Source: Sphingobacteriales bacterium 44-61 (GTDB taxonomy: Bacteria > Bacteroidota > Bacteroidia > Chitinophagales > Chitinophagaceae). From it: a DNA stretch of 64,000 bases. Position 1 is the stretch's first letter. Each line of letters starts with the position of its first letter. Made by a program: the position numbers and the translations under genes. The notes under the pieces were generated by a model, which was given only the letters and a program-made list of their open reading frames with translations, was not told where the DNA came from and made no database searches. This document shows positions 42,409-50,485 of this stretch, one piece after another. The stretch covers positions 125,719 to 189,718 of the forward strand of contig MKTW01000002.1 of the NCBI GenBank assembly GCA_001898405.1, read 5' to 3'.

Positions 42409-43098
42409 TCAGCTTTCCTTTAAGATATAACCCATACCCACCTGGGTCTGGATCAGTTTTTTTTGAAATGGTTTGTCTATTTTATTACGGACATAATTGA
42501 TGTACACGTCAATGATATTAGTGTTGGTATCAAAATCTATGTCCCAAACATTCACAGCAATATCTGCACGCGACACTACCCTGTTCTTATTCCGCAGCAG
42601 GTATTCCAGCAATTGAAATTCCTTGGCAGTAAGATGAATAGAAACTTCTTCCCTCTTCACTTCTTTGGTGTCGAGGTTCATCAACAGATCGTCTGCACGA
42701 AGAATATTGCCTACAGGGGCCTGCAGGTCCGCCGTTCTGCGCATCAGCACCCTTATCTTCATCAGGAGCTCTTTAAATTCAAACGGCTTGATAATATAAT
42801 CGTCTGCACCTGCGTCATACCCCTCTATCTTATCATCCAGCGAACTCAGGGCCGTTAGCATGATAATGGGAATATCCTCATTCTGAGCTCTTACCATTTT
42901 GGTCAGTTCATATCCCGTGATACCTGGTAAATTGATATCGACGATCAACAGATTAAACTTTTTTGACTGGAATAATCTCCACCCTATCTGACCGTCATAG
43001 GCCACTTCCACTTCATAGCCGTTCTCAGACAAACCGATCCGCAATGTATCGGCAATGCGCACTTCGTCTTCTACCAGGAGTATACTTAACTCGTCCAT
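42409..43098 (-). CDS. OmpR-family response regulator
   Basis: About 229 residues from the ATG at 43098 (MDELSILLVEDE); an upstream ATG at 43122 is possible. The receiver carries phospho-acceptor Asp in LLIVDINLPGITG and Lys in DYIIKPFEF. The winged-helix output domain has EVSIHLTAKEFQLLEYLLRN and IIDVYINYVRNKID, ending VGMGYIL. It is the partner of the kinase just downstream and is divergent from the universal stress protein gene, which it may control (inference from position). Confidence 0.95.
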   Translation of the reverse strand: MDELSILLVEDEVRIADTLRIGLSENGYEVEVAYDGQIGWRLFQSKKFNLLIVDINLPGITGYELTKMVRAQNEDIPIIMLTALSSLDDKIEGYDAGADDYIIKPFEFKELLMKIRVLMRRTADLQAPVGNILRADDLLMNLDTKEVKREEVSIHLTAKEFQLLEYLLRNKNRVVSRADIAVNVWDIDFDTNTNIIDVYINYVRNKIDKPFQKKLIQTQVGMGYILKES

Positions 43099-43200
43099 CA
43101 ATACTTTTTTAATAGCTCGCAATTTACGATTTCTGTTTTCTAATAGTATTCTAATTCATCACTAATCGCCACTTAAGCGCTTTCTTCTACATTTATCCCC

Positions 43201-44031
43201 ATGTCAGGCCGGTTTAATACAATCCTTGTCCCAGTTGACTTCTCTGTGAATACGGAAGTGGCTGTTGCCAAGGCATTGGAATTGATAGAAGGTGCTGCTG
43301 CGATGATCCACCTGCTGCATGTGCAGCGGCGGGATGTATTGCAGGAATTTATTAAAGGCAATGCAAATCGGAACCAGGAAAAAATACATGGCAAGCTGGA
43401 TGAGCTCAGTAAAAGGATCCGGAAATCAAGACCGAATGTGGGTATTTCCTGCTGGCTTACAGATAGTCATTCGATTGAGGATGCCATTGTACAGGAAGCA
43501 GCGCGGCTCGATGTTGATCTTATTATTATAGGTAAGCATTCATCCAATTCTGTTTTTACCTTTTCAAAAACTGTTTTGTCGTCACAGATAGCGATAGACA
43601 GTGGCATACCTGTACTTACAGTAAAGCCAGGATCGCTGAATGGTCCGGTCAAAACAGTGGTCATTCCGGTTGGGCCAACCTTTCCCTGGAAGAAACTGGA
43701 ACTGCTGGATACCTGGAGGCACAGGCCGGGTTTCCATATCCGCCTGGTCAGCTATCTCAGCCATGAAAAGGATGACGCTCATTCAAAAGAATCATTGCTG
43801 AATACATTCCGTTTGTTGAAAACCAATTGGCCTGGCTCTGTAGAATATGATGTGCTCCGGGGCAATAACCAGGCAAAAGCATTACTGAACTATTGCAATA
43901 AAGTGAATGCCGATATGCTGATCGTGTATCCTGGTGTGGAAACAAAAATCGGAGGCTTGCTCAACAGGCATATTTCTGATGAGTTGCCACCTGATTCCAG
44001 AACACAGGTACTGGCCGTTCAACCTGCTTAA
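43201..44031 (+). CDS. Tandem universal stress protein
   Basis: 276 residues with two Usp domains. The first is clear (NTILVPVDFSVNTEVAVAKA, DLIIIGKHSS). The second (KTVVIPVGPTFPWKKLELLD, ADMLIVYPGVETKIGG) is more diverged and lacks the G-2x-G-9x-G(S/T) nucleotide motif in standard form. Usp proteins respond to starvation and stress; tandem forms are common in Bacteroidota. It is followed 26 bases later by the TPR gene, probably in one transcript. TACATTTA just upstream is one base off the -7 consensus. Confidence 0.88.
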   Translation: MSGRFNTILVPVDFSVNTEVAVAKALELIEGAAAMIHLLHVQRRDVLQEFIKGNANRNQEKIHGKLDELSKRIRKSRPNVGISCWLTDSHSIEDAIVQEAARLDVDLIIIGKHSSNSVFTFSKTVLSSQIAIDSGIPVLTVKPGSLNGPVKTVVIPVGPTFPWKKLELLDTWRHRPGFHIRLVSYLSHEKDDAHSKESLLNTFRLLKTNWPGSVEYDVLRGNNQAKALLNYCNKVNADMLIVYPGVETKIGGLLNRHISDELPPDSRTQVLAVQPA

Positions 44032-44057
44032 TTTTTAAATTGAAATAAACAACCATC

Positions 44058-45680
44058 ATGAAAAGGACAGTTCTGTTTATTAGCTTCATTACCACGGTTA
44101 CCACCCTTTCTGCCCAGTCTTTGGAAGAAGGAAGGTCTTATCTCGACAATGCGCGCTATTCCAGCGCTGAATCGGTTTTTCATGCCGTTCTTAACCAGCA
44201 ACCCGAGAATGCAGAAGCCTGGTGCCTGCTCACCAACACCTACCTGAAACAGGAATTGACAGAAGAAGCAGCCGACACACTGGCCCTGGCACCAGCCTCC
44301 GTACAGAAAGAGCCGTACTTCCTTGTAGCTTATGGAGGATTGTTGTTGAATACCAATAAAACAGATAGCGCCAAATGGTATTTTGAGCAGGCCATGAATC
44401 TTACCAAGTCAAAAAATGCAGATATTCTTGCGGCTATTGCCGAAGCACATATCAATGCGGAGAAAGGGAGCCCGGATTATGCATTGCAGATACTGGACAT
44501 TGCACAAAAGAGAGATAAGAAAAATGCAGTCCTCCTGGTGCTGGAAGGCAATGCTTACCGCCGCCTCCACAAAGGATCTGAAGCATACCAGGCATACCAG
44601 GAAGCACTTAATAAGGATAAGAACTCATCGCAGGCTTATTATCAATTAGGCAGGATCTTCCTGTCTCAGAAGAACTCCGAGATGTACCTGGACTTTTTCA
44701 ACAAATCCATTACTGCCGATAATTCATTTGCCCCGGCTTATTATGCACTGTACAATCACTACCTGTATATTGATCCGGCAAAGGCAATGGAGTATTTTAC
44801 TCAATATAAATCCCGGGCAGACAAAACCCCGCAGGATGATTATGACCAAACCGATCTCCTGTATCTCACCAAACAATACGAACCGGCTATTCAACTCGCC
44901 AGGAACCTGATCAGCCGCGATGGAGATAAAGTGCAGTCACGTTTATATAAACTGATCGCTTATTCCTATGAAGAGATGAAGGATACAGCTACTGCCATGG
45001 GCTTTATGCAGCAATACTTCCAGAATGAAGTGGACAGCAATATCATCCTGAAAGATTATGAGAACATGGCTACACTTTTCACCGCTACCGGCAAACCCGA
45101 CTCAGCCATGACCTACCTGGAGAAAGGATTGGGACTGGTAAAAGATGAGGAGGGTTTATACGCCCATTATCAAACCCTTTCACGGCTTGCCAAACAGGTG
45201 AATGATAATGCAGCTGAAGCGAAATGGCTGGGCAAGTTTTATGCAGGTAATAACAAAGCTACCAATGTTCATCTGTTCAACTGGGGTCTTGCCTGCTATA
45301 AAGCCGGTCAGTATCCGCAGGCAGATTCGGTCTTCGGCTTATATGCTGAAAAATATCCAGAGCAGAAAACTTATGGTTACTACTGGCAGGCACGCAGCAA
45401 TGCAGCTATTGATACAGCTATGACAGAAGGCCTGGCCATACCGCATTATCAGCAACTCGTACAAACTATCGACTCTGTAGCTACCCCCTCTGCTTCAGAT
45501 AAAAAATGGCTGATCGAGGCTTATAACTATATGGCGGCTTATGAAACCAATACAAAAAAGGATTATCCTGCCGCCATTGAGTATTTCAAGAAGATACTGG
45601 CGGTTGATCCGGCAAATGAAACTGCACAAAAATATATCACTATGCTGGAAAAGATGACGACAAGTACAAGTGGTAAATAA
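44058..45680 (+). CDS. Secreted TPR protein
   Basis: 540 residues. A signal peptide (MKRTVLFISFITTVTTLSA) is followed by TPR units along the whole length, for example YSSAESVFHAVLNQQPENAE, YYQLGRIFLSQKNSEMYLDF, and FKKILAVDPANETAQKYITM at the end. TPRs are protein-binding scaffolds. The protein should be periplasmic or outer-membrane-associated. No other domain is seen. It sits between usp and gpsA with gaps of 26 and 43 bases and may be co-transcribed with both. Confidence 0.87.
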   Translation: MKRTVLFISFITTVTTLSAQSLEEGRSYLDNARYSSAESVFHAVLNQQPENAEAWCLLTNTYLKQELTEEAADTLALAPASVQKEPYFLVAYGGLLLNTNKTDSAKWYFEQAMNLTKSKNADILAAIAEAHINAEKGSPDYALQILDIAQKRDKKNAVLLVLEGNAYRRLHKGSEAYQAYQEALNKDKNSSQAYYQLGRIFLSQKNSEMYLDFFNKSITADNSFAPAYYALYNHYLYIDPAKAMEYFTQYKSRADKTPQDDYDQTDLLYLTKQYEPAIQLARNLISRDGDKVQSRLYKLIAYSYEEMKDTATAMGFMQQYFQNEVDSNIILKDYENMATLFTATGKPDSAMTYLEKGLGLVKDEEGLYAHYQTLSRLAKQVNDNAAEAKWLGKFYAGNNKATNVHLFNWGLACYKAGQYPQADSVFGLYAEKYPEQKTYGYYWQARSNAAIDTAMTEGLAIPHYQQLVQTIDSVATPSASDKKWLIEAYNYMAAYETNTKKDYPAAIEYFKKILAVDPANETAQKYITMLEKMTTSTSGK

Positions 45681-45723
45681 CAGATGAACTGTCGTTTGCC
45701 ATTTATATCGTCTGTCCTTTATT

Positions 45724-46719
45724 ATGCTTAAGCGTGTATCGATCATAGGAAGTGGCAGCTGGGGTACAGCGTTGGTGAAAATGTTTTCAGACAGCGGGAT
45801 ACCTGTTTCCTGGCTGGTCCGGAATCCGGAGCAGCAGATATTCATACAAACAAGCGGTCATAACCCGCGCTACCTGAGCTTTGCACCATTGAGAATGAAA
45901 TATATTCAGCCTGCAGCAGATCCGCTGCAGGCTGTTAAAGGATCAGACCTCGTGATCTTTGCTGTTCCCTCTGCATATCTTGAGCAAAACCTTCAGCGGT
46001 TGGATAAAGCCTGGCTGGGAGACAAGCACCTCGCAGTGTCCATCAAAGGATTTATTCCAGGCAGTGGCTGCACTCCCAGCCAGTATTTAAGCCGCAAATT
46101 CAGTCGTGACGAATCATCCATCTCTGTCATCGCAGGGTCATGCCAGGCTGAAGAAATAGCTGCGCAAAAAAATACATTCATCACTGTTTGCGGAACAGAT
46201 GCTGCCTGGATAAAAAAGATCAGCACAGCACTCAGCAATACATCATACCTGCAAACTATTTCCAACGCAGATCCTGTTGGAGTGGAATATGCCGCGATCC
46301 TGAAAAACATTATTGGCATTGCCACCGGTATCGCCAGCGGTTTACAATATGGAGAAAATTTTCAAGCCACAGTGATTGCCAATGCCATGCGGGAGATCAG
46401 GGAATTCCTTAACAATATTTTACCAGCAGAACGTGATTTTTTTGCTTCTGCTTATTGCGGGGATATACTTGCTACCGCTTATGCTGAACAGAATTGCAAT
46501 CGCATCCTCGGCACATTGGTAGGCCGTGGTATACATGTCAATAAAGCGTTACAAACCCTTACTCCTATAGCAGAAGGGTTCCAGGCTTCGAAAGAATTAT
46601 TGCCTGTATTAAAAGACATACCGGCTACAATGCCTATCATCAATTGCGTTTATCGCATTCTTCATAAACATGCAAATCCTATAACGGAATTCAACCTGCT
46701 GGAGAAGCATCTCACCTGA
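45724..46719 (+). CDS. gpsA: NAD(P)H-dependent glycerol-3-phosphate dehydrogenase
   Basis: 331 residues. The N-terminal Rossmann motif is VSIIGSGSWGTALVKMF. VSIKGF holds the catalytic-region Lys, and GVEYAAILKNIIGIATGIAS is the substrate-binding helix with the second Lys. It reduces dihydroxyacetone phosphate to sn-glycerol-3-phosphate for phospholipid synthesis. The section EEIAAQKNTFITV replaces the usual EVA..PT stretch, a modest divergence. Length fits the family. Confidence 0.93.
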   Translation: MLKRVSIIGSGSWGTALVKMFSDSGIPVSWLVRNPEQQIFIQTSGHNPRYLSFAPLRMKYIQPAADPLQAVKGSDLVIFAVPSAYLEQNLQRLDKAWLGDKHLAVSIKGFIPGSGCTPSQYLSRKFSRDESSISVIAGSCQAEEIAAQKNTFITVCGTDAAWIKKISTALSNTSYLQTISNADPVGVEYAAILKNIIGIATGIASGLQYGENFQATVIANAMREIREFLNNILPAERDFFASAYCGDILATAYAEQNCNRILGTLVGRGIHVNKALQTLTPIAEGFQASKELLPVLKDIPATMPIINCVYRILHKHANPITEFNLLEKHLT

Positions 46720-46894
46720 TCATACCGCAGTTTATATAATCAAAATCTGCTATGGCATAGTCCTTGTAAACTCTATCACGCTAACAAATTCATATCACAG
46801 TAGCGCTTAAGATAGTGGACCGCTTCGCGTAATTCAATCAAACAATAACGCTGATCATTCACGTGTCACTATATGCGTAAAAAATTTGCTAACC

Positions 46895-47218
46895 ATGAAA
46901 AAAGCCAGATTGACTTTGGCGGCTCTTGCAATATCTGCCGCCACATTGTTTTCGTTCAAAGCGTTTGAAGGCGGTGCCGTAAAAGGTACTGTAACCCCTG
47001 CTGATAAAGCAGTGCGCGCATGGGCCATATCTGAAACAGATACAGTTCGTGCTGATGTGCAGAATGGGACATTCGAGATCAAGGATGTTAAACCCGGTAA
47101 TTACAACGTGATCATCGAAGCACAGGAACCCTTTGCCAACACACGTAAGAAAGACGTGGTGGTAACAGAAGGACAAACTACTGATGTGGGCGAAATTCAA
47201 TTACAGCCCAAGAACTAA
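46895..47218 (+). CDS. Small secreted protein with carboxypeptidase-regulatory-like domain
   Basis: 107 residues from the ATG at 46895. A signal peptide (MKKARLTLAALAISAATLFS) precedes one beta-sandwich domain: AVKGTVTPADKAVRAWAI, FEIKDVKPGNYNVIIEA and GQTTDVGEIQLQP. This is the CarboxypepD_reg/CNA-B-like fold commonly used for extracellular structural proteins. It stands alone, ended by a very strong terminator (47240-47284). Function is unknown. Confidence 0.82.
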   Translation: MKKARLTLAALAISAATLFSFKAFEGGAVKGTVTPADKAVRAWAISETDTVRADVQNGTFEIKDVKPGNYNVIIEAQEPFANTRKKDVVVTEGQTTDVGEIQLQPKN

Positions 47219-47239
47219 AAACGGAGTTCGTTTCCATTG

Positions 47240-47284
47240 AAAGGGGTACCGGTCAGCAAATGCTGACCGGTACCCCTTTCTTTT
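47240..47284 (+). terminator. Very strong terminator after the small secreted protein
   Basis: A 19-bp perfect stem (47240-47258 with 47261-47279; core GGGGTACCGGTCAGCA) with only a 2-base loop in DNA terms, followed by CTTTT. Confidence 0.85.
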
Positions 47285-47320
47285 ACTTTACTTACAAATA
47301 AAGTATGATCTGCCCGAAAT

Positions 47321-47389
47321 ACTTCCTTCCCGTCCTTCCCGCCTTACCGGTAAAATTTACCGGTAAGGCGGGAAGGACGGGAAGGAAGT
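47321..47389. repeat. 69-base near-perfect palindrome with 34-bp arms
   Basis: The arms 47321-47354 and 47356-47389 are exact reverse complements around a single central A. Each arm holds two tandem CCTTCCCG units followed by CCTTACCGG. The element lies outside genes and after another terminator. It could extrude as a cruciform or be a dispersed palindromic repeat unit. Confidence 0.95.
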
Positions 47390-47520
47390 CCTATAATATG
47401 AGCCACACAAACCATTAATATAAGAGTAAGTTATAATACATAAAATATTATACAATACATTGAAAACAAATGAATTGTACTCTGTTAAGAAAAAACTTAT
47501 TATCACCCTTTTGTTTTAGA

Positions 47521-47549
47521 TTGTAAAATCCGTCAATTCACTAATTTTG
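47521..47549 (+). promoter_or_regulatory. -33/-7 promoter for the small acidic protein
   Basis: TTG (47521-47523), an 18-base spacer and TAATTTTG (47542-47549) fit the Bacteroidota promoter pattern. Predicted transcription begins near 47554, leaving a leader of about 120 bases to the ATG at 47677. Confidence 0.6.
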
Positions 47550-47676
47550 GGTTACCCCACTAGCCCGATTAAATTCTCCCGTTACAAAACTGCTGAATTA
47601 ACCCCTTGGGTGCATGAGAAGAACTACCAGGCGACCGGTAGAAAAGACAAAGAATATTAAAATAAAGGGAGGATGT

Positions 47677-47943
47677 ATGTACACTTATGATTTGCTGGAA
47701 AATGGATGCCATTACCTTGTAAAAGAAAAAGAAGATTCGCCGATTGCCCTCATTAAAGTGGCAGTTGAAACGGATCATTGCCTGTTTATTCAACGCTTTG
47801 ATGACCCCACGCAAACCGAATGGAAACTGAAAAAGGACACGCTGTTCGATATTATCGAATGCCTGAGCGACGAAGCGGTAAAAGCCTGGGAAGAACATTA
47901 CAGCAGCGAAGACGCCTATTACGAGGAAGAAGATGATGATTGA
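47677..47943 (+). CDS. Small acidic hypothetical protein
   Basis: 88 residues from the ATG at 47677, preceded by AAGGGAGG, an unusual Shine-Dalgarno-like run about 4 bases away. An upstream in-frame ATG at 47614 would add 21 basic residues and looks less likely. The sequence (MYTYDLLENGCHYLVKEKED, FIQRFDDPTQTEWKLKKDTL) ends in a Glu/Asp tail (YYEEEDDD). I recognise no domain. It looks like a conserved small cytoplasmic protein of this lineage. Confidence 0.7.
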   Translation: MYTYDLLENGCHYLVKEKEDSPIALIKVAVETDHCLFIQRFDDPTQTEWKLKKDTLFDIIECLSDEAVKAWEEHYSSEDAYYEEEDDD

Positions 47944-47977
47944 TCATAGCTGAACCATTCATGTATTTAATGCACTA

Positions 47978-48023
47978 CGGTGATTAGAAAAGACTATTTT
48001 TAGTCAAACTAATCACCGTTTTT
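47978..48023 (+). terminator. Terminator-like hairpin touching the aminopeptidase frame
   Basis: CGGTGATTAG (47978-47987) and CTAATCACCG (48009-48018) are perfect arms. Between them GACTA-TTTT-TAGTC forms an inner stem. TTTTT follows at 48019-48023 and directly abuts an ATG at 48024. It could end the small acidic gene or act as an attenuator for the next. Confidence 0.75.
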
Positions 48024-48041
48024 ATGTTCAACACAATCATC

Positions 48042-49487
48042 ATGAGAAAACTGCTTACTTTACTCAGTCTAGGCTCTTTTCTTGTCTGTACAGCACAGGC
48101 AGACCTGCCCACTGATTATCTCCCCAAAGAATTCCATGCCGGCCGCCGTGCCGCCCTCCGGCAACTGATGCCGGCCAATTCGGTCACTGTGGTCTTTGCC
48201 TACCCCACCCGCACATTCTCCAATGATGTGGACTATCTCTACCACCAGAACCCGGACATGTATTATTTCAGTGGCTATAAAGAACCTCAATCCATGCTGC
48301 TGATATTTAAAGACGAACAAACAGATTCTGCTGGCCATAAATATTCCGAAGCCCTTTTTGTACAAAAAAGGAATGCGCAGGCCGAACAATGGACAGGCCG
48401 CAGGCTGGGCGTAGAAGGAGCTAAAGAAAAACTAGGCATACCGATGTCGTTCAATGGAGAGGATTTCAAAAATTTCAACGTTGATTTCGCCCGTTTTGAT
48501 AAGATCATCTTTGACCGTTTGCCAGCTGATCTTGCTGATAATCCCCGCGACAAAGCAGAGCTTTTCGATCTCATTGCCCAGTTCAAGCAAAAAGCTGCAA
48601 TGCCGGAAGATTATTCCAAAGATCCCCGGTTCGATAACCGCGCTTTCCGCCAGCTTACCGGCACTTTACGCGAAATAAAAACACCAGAAGAGCTGACCCT
48701 TCTCCGCAAAGCAGTGGAAATATCCTGCCAGGGCCAGAATGAAGTGATGAAAGTGGTACGCCCTGATATGAGCGAACTGGAAATTCAGGGGCTGCATGAA
48801 TATGTACACAAAAAATATGGTGCAGAAGAAGTCGGCTATGGTTCTATCGTAGGCGCCGGTGAAAATGGCTGTGTGCTGCACTACATGGAAAATACCAAAA
48901 CAAAAGTGGGTACATCCCTCCTGCTTATGGACGTGGGCGCCGAATACCATGGTTATACGGCAGATGTTACCCGCACCATTCCTGCCGGCGGCAAATTCTC
49001 TGCAGAAGAAAAGATCATTTACCAGCTCGTTTATGATGCCCAGGAAGCTGCTTTCAAACTATTGAAGGATGGAGCTAAGTGGAGCGATGCCGGCCAGGCT
49101 GCCAAAGATGTGATCGCTGAAGGCTTGTTGAAACATGGTATCATCAAAAATAAAAATGAAGTGGGCCGTTATTATCCCCACGGCCTCTCCCATCATATCG
49201 GCCTCGATGTGCACGATCGCGGCAATTCCCCTGTACTGAAAAAAGATATGGTGATCACTATTGAACCAGGCATTTATATTCCTGAGGGAAGTGATTGCGA
49301 TAAAAAATGGTGGAGCATTGCAGTACGTATCGAAGATGATGCATTGATCACACAAAATGGGTACGAACTGCTTTCTTCTTTTGCACCACGCTCTATTGAA
49401 GCAATTGAAAAGATGATCGCACAGAAAAGTGCGCTGGACGACTTTAAATTGCCGCCACTTAAATCAGCAGAGAAAAAAGGATTCTGA
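48042..49487 (+). CDS. Secreted Xaa-Pro aminopeptidase (M24B)
   Basis: 481 residues from the ATG at 48042 (MRKLLTLLSLGSFLVCTAQA, a signal peptide). An earlier ATG at 48024 lies against a terminator T-tract. The N-terminal creatinase-like domain has YLYHQNPDMYYFSGYKEPQS. The catalytic domain has all five metal ligands: the two Asp in MDVGAEYHGYTADVTRTIP, His in HGLSHHIGLDVHD, Glu in ITIEPGIYIPE and Glu in VRIEDDALI. It removes the N-terminal residue before proline, here in the periplasm. Coupled by an 8-base gap to the aldo/keto reductase gene. Confidence 0.94.
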   Translation: MRKLLTLLSLGSFLVCTAQADLPTDYLPKEFHAGRRAALRQLMPANSVTVVFAYPTRTFSNDVDYLYHQNPDMYYFSGYKEPQSMLLIFKDEQTDSAGHKYSEALFVQKRNAQAEQWTGRRLGVEGAKEKLGIPMSFNGEDFKNFNVDFARFDKIIFDRLPADLADNPRDKAELFDLIAQFKQKAAMPEDYSKDPRFDNRAFRQLTGTLREIKTPEELTLLRKAVEISCQGQNEVMKVVRPDMSELEIQGLHEYVHKKYGAEEVGYGSIVGAGENGCVLHYMENTKTKVGTSLLLMDVGAEYHGYTADVTRTIPAGGKFSAEEKIIYQLVYDAQEAAFKLLKDGAKWSDAGQAAKDVIAEGLLKHGIIKNKNEVGRYYPHGLSHHIGLDVHDRGNSPVLKKDMVITIEPGIYIPEGSDCDKKWWSIAVRIEDDALITQNGYELLSSFAPRSIEAIEKMIAQKSALDDFKLPPLKSAEKKGF

Positions 49488-49495
49488 TCTTGAGC

Positions 49496-50386
49496 ATGCA
49501 ATATCAATTACTCGGTAAATCTGAACTGAAAGCTTCTGTTATAGGCTTTGGATGCATGTCGCTCAAGCCGGGCCAACCGGAAAGCAGCATATTGCTTCAC
49601 CGTGCTATAGAGCTGGGCATTAATTTCTTCGACACTGCTGACCTGTATGATAAAGGAGCAAACGAAGAAATGGTGGGTGCTGCATTAAAAGCTAAACGGA
49701 AAACCATTCTCCTGGCTTCTAAAGTAGGGAATCAATGGCGTGCCGACGGCAGTGGCTGGGATTGGAATGCACGGAAAGAGTATATCCTGTCCTCGATCGA
49801 TAAAAGCCTGCAAAGACTGCAAACAGACTATATAGACCTTTACCAGTTGCACGGAGGAATGATCACCGATAATATTGATGAAGCCATTGAAGCATTCGAA
49901 TCCCTGAAGCAACAGGGTAAAATAAGGGCCTATGGCATTTCTTCAATACGCCCGAATGTGATAAGGGAATATATAAAACGCTCTTCTATTGATACCGTGA
50001 TGATGCAGTACAGTTTGCTCGACCGCCGCCCTGAAGAAGAATGCCTGGGGCTGTTGAAAGAACATGACATTACTGTATTAAGCCGTGGCGCATTGGCCCA
50101 GGGATTATTGATAGATAAGCCTGCGAAAGATTACCTGGGGCATTCCGCTGCAGAGGTAAAGAAAGCTGCTGAAAAGGTGCACGGGCTATCAGGCGCTGTA
50201 CGCAGCGCTGCCCAAACCGCTTTAAGCTTTGTATTGCAGCAAGTACCTGTTGCCATAGCGGGGATCAGAACAATGGAGCAGTTGGAAGAACTGGCAACTA
50301 CCATAAATAAACCCAGGCTTACTGAAAGGGAAATGCAAGAACTGAAAAACTCAGCACCTGCGCTCACTTACCAGGATCACCGATAA
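49496..50386 (+). CDS. Aldo/keto reductase
   Basis: 296 residues. The AKR tetrad is visible: Asp in NFFDTADLYDKGANEE with its Tyr, Lys in ILLASKVGNQW and His in LYQLHGGMI. The cofactor region follows at the C-terminus (AGIRTMEQLEELATTI). It reduces aldehydes or ketones with NADPH; the substrate is unknown. The ATG at 49496 is chosen over a TTG at 49490. It probably shares a transcript with the aminopeptidase; a palindrome (50402-50469) follows. Confidence 0.92.
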   Translation: MQYQLLGKSELKASVIGFGCMSLKPGQPESSILLHRAIELGINFFDTADLYDKGANEEMVGAALKAKRKTILLASKVGNQWRADGSGWDWNARKEYILSSIDKSLQRLQTDYIDLYQLHGGMITDNIDEAIEAFESLKQQGKIRAYGISSIRPNVIREYIKRSSIDTVMMQYSLLDRRPEEECLGLLKEHDITVLSRGALAQGLLIDKPAKDYLGHSAAEVKKAAEKVHGLSGAVRSAAQTALSFVLQQVPVAIAGIRTMEQLEELATTINKPRLTEREMQELKNSAPALTYQDHR

Positions 50387-50401
50387 TTTCTCACAACAAT
50401 A

Positions 50402-50469
50402 TATCCCGCAAAGACACAAAGAGCACAAAGAAAAAATATCCTTTGTGCTCTTTGTGTCTTTGTGGGATA
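50402..50469. repeat. 29-bp-arm palindrome of CAAAGA units
   Basis: Arms 50402-50430 and 50441-50469 are reverse complements with one G-T type mismatch and a 10-base AT loop. Each arm is made of short CAAAGA-like units (GCAAAGACACAAAGAGCAC). It lies between convergent genes and can act as a bidirectional terminator, but its unit structure suggests a dispersed repeat family. Confidence 0.93.
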
Positions 50470-50485
50470 CCCATTAATAGCGGGA

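Larger units (their letters stand above)
47219..47676. other. 458-base intergenic stretch with terminator, giant palindrome and promoter
   Basis: Holds, in order, a terminator (47240-47284), a 69-base near-perfect palindrome (47321-47389), an AT-rich section, and a -33/-7 promoter (47521-47549) for the acidic small protein. No other coding frame is convincing. Confidence 0.7.

Noticed and set aside
47321-47389. CRISPR repeat or array
   Set aside because: A single palindrome with no spacer-repeat periodicity and no cas genes in the window.
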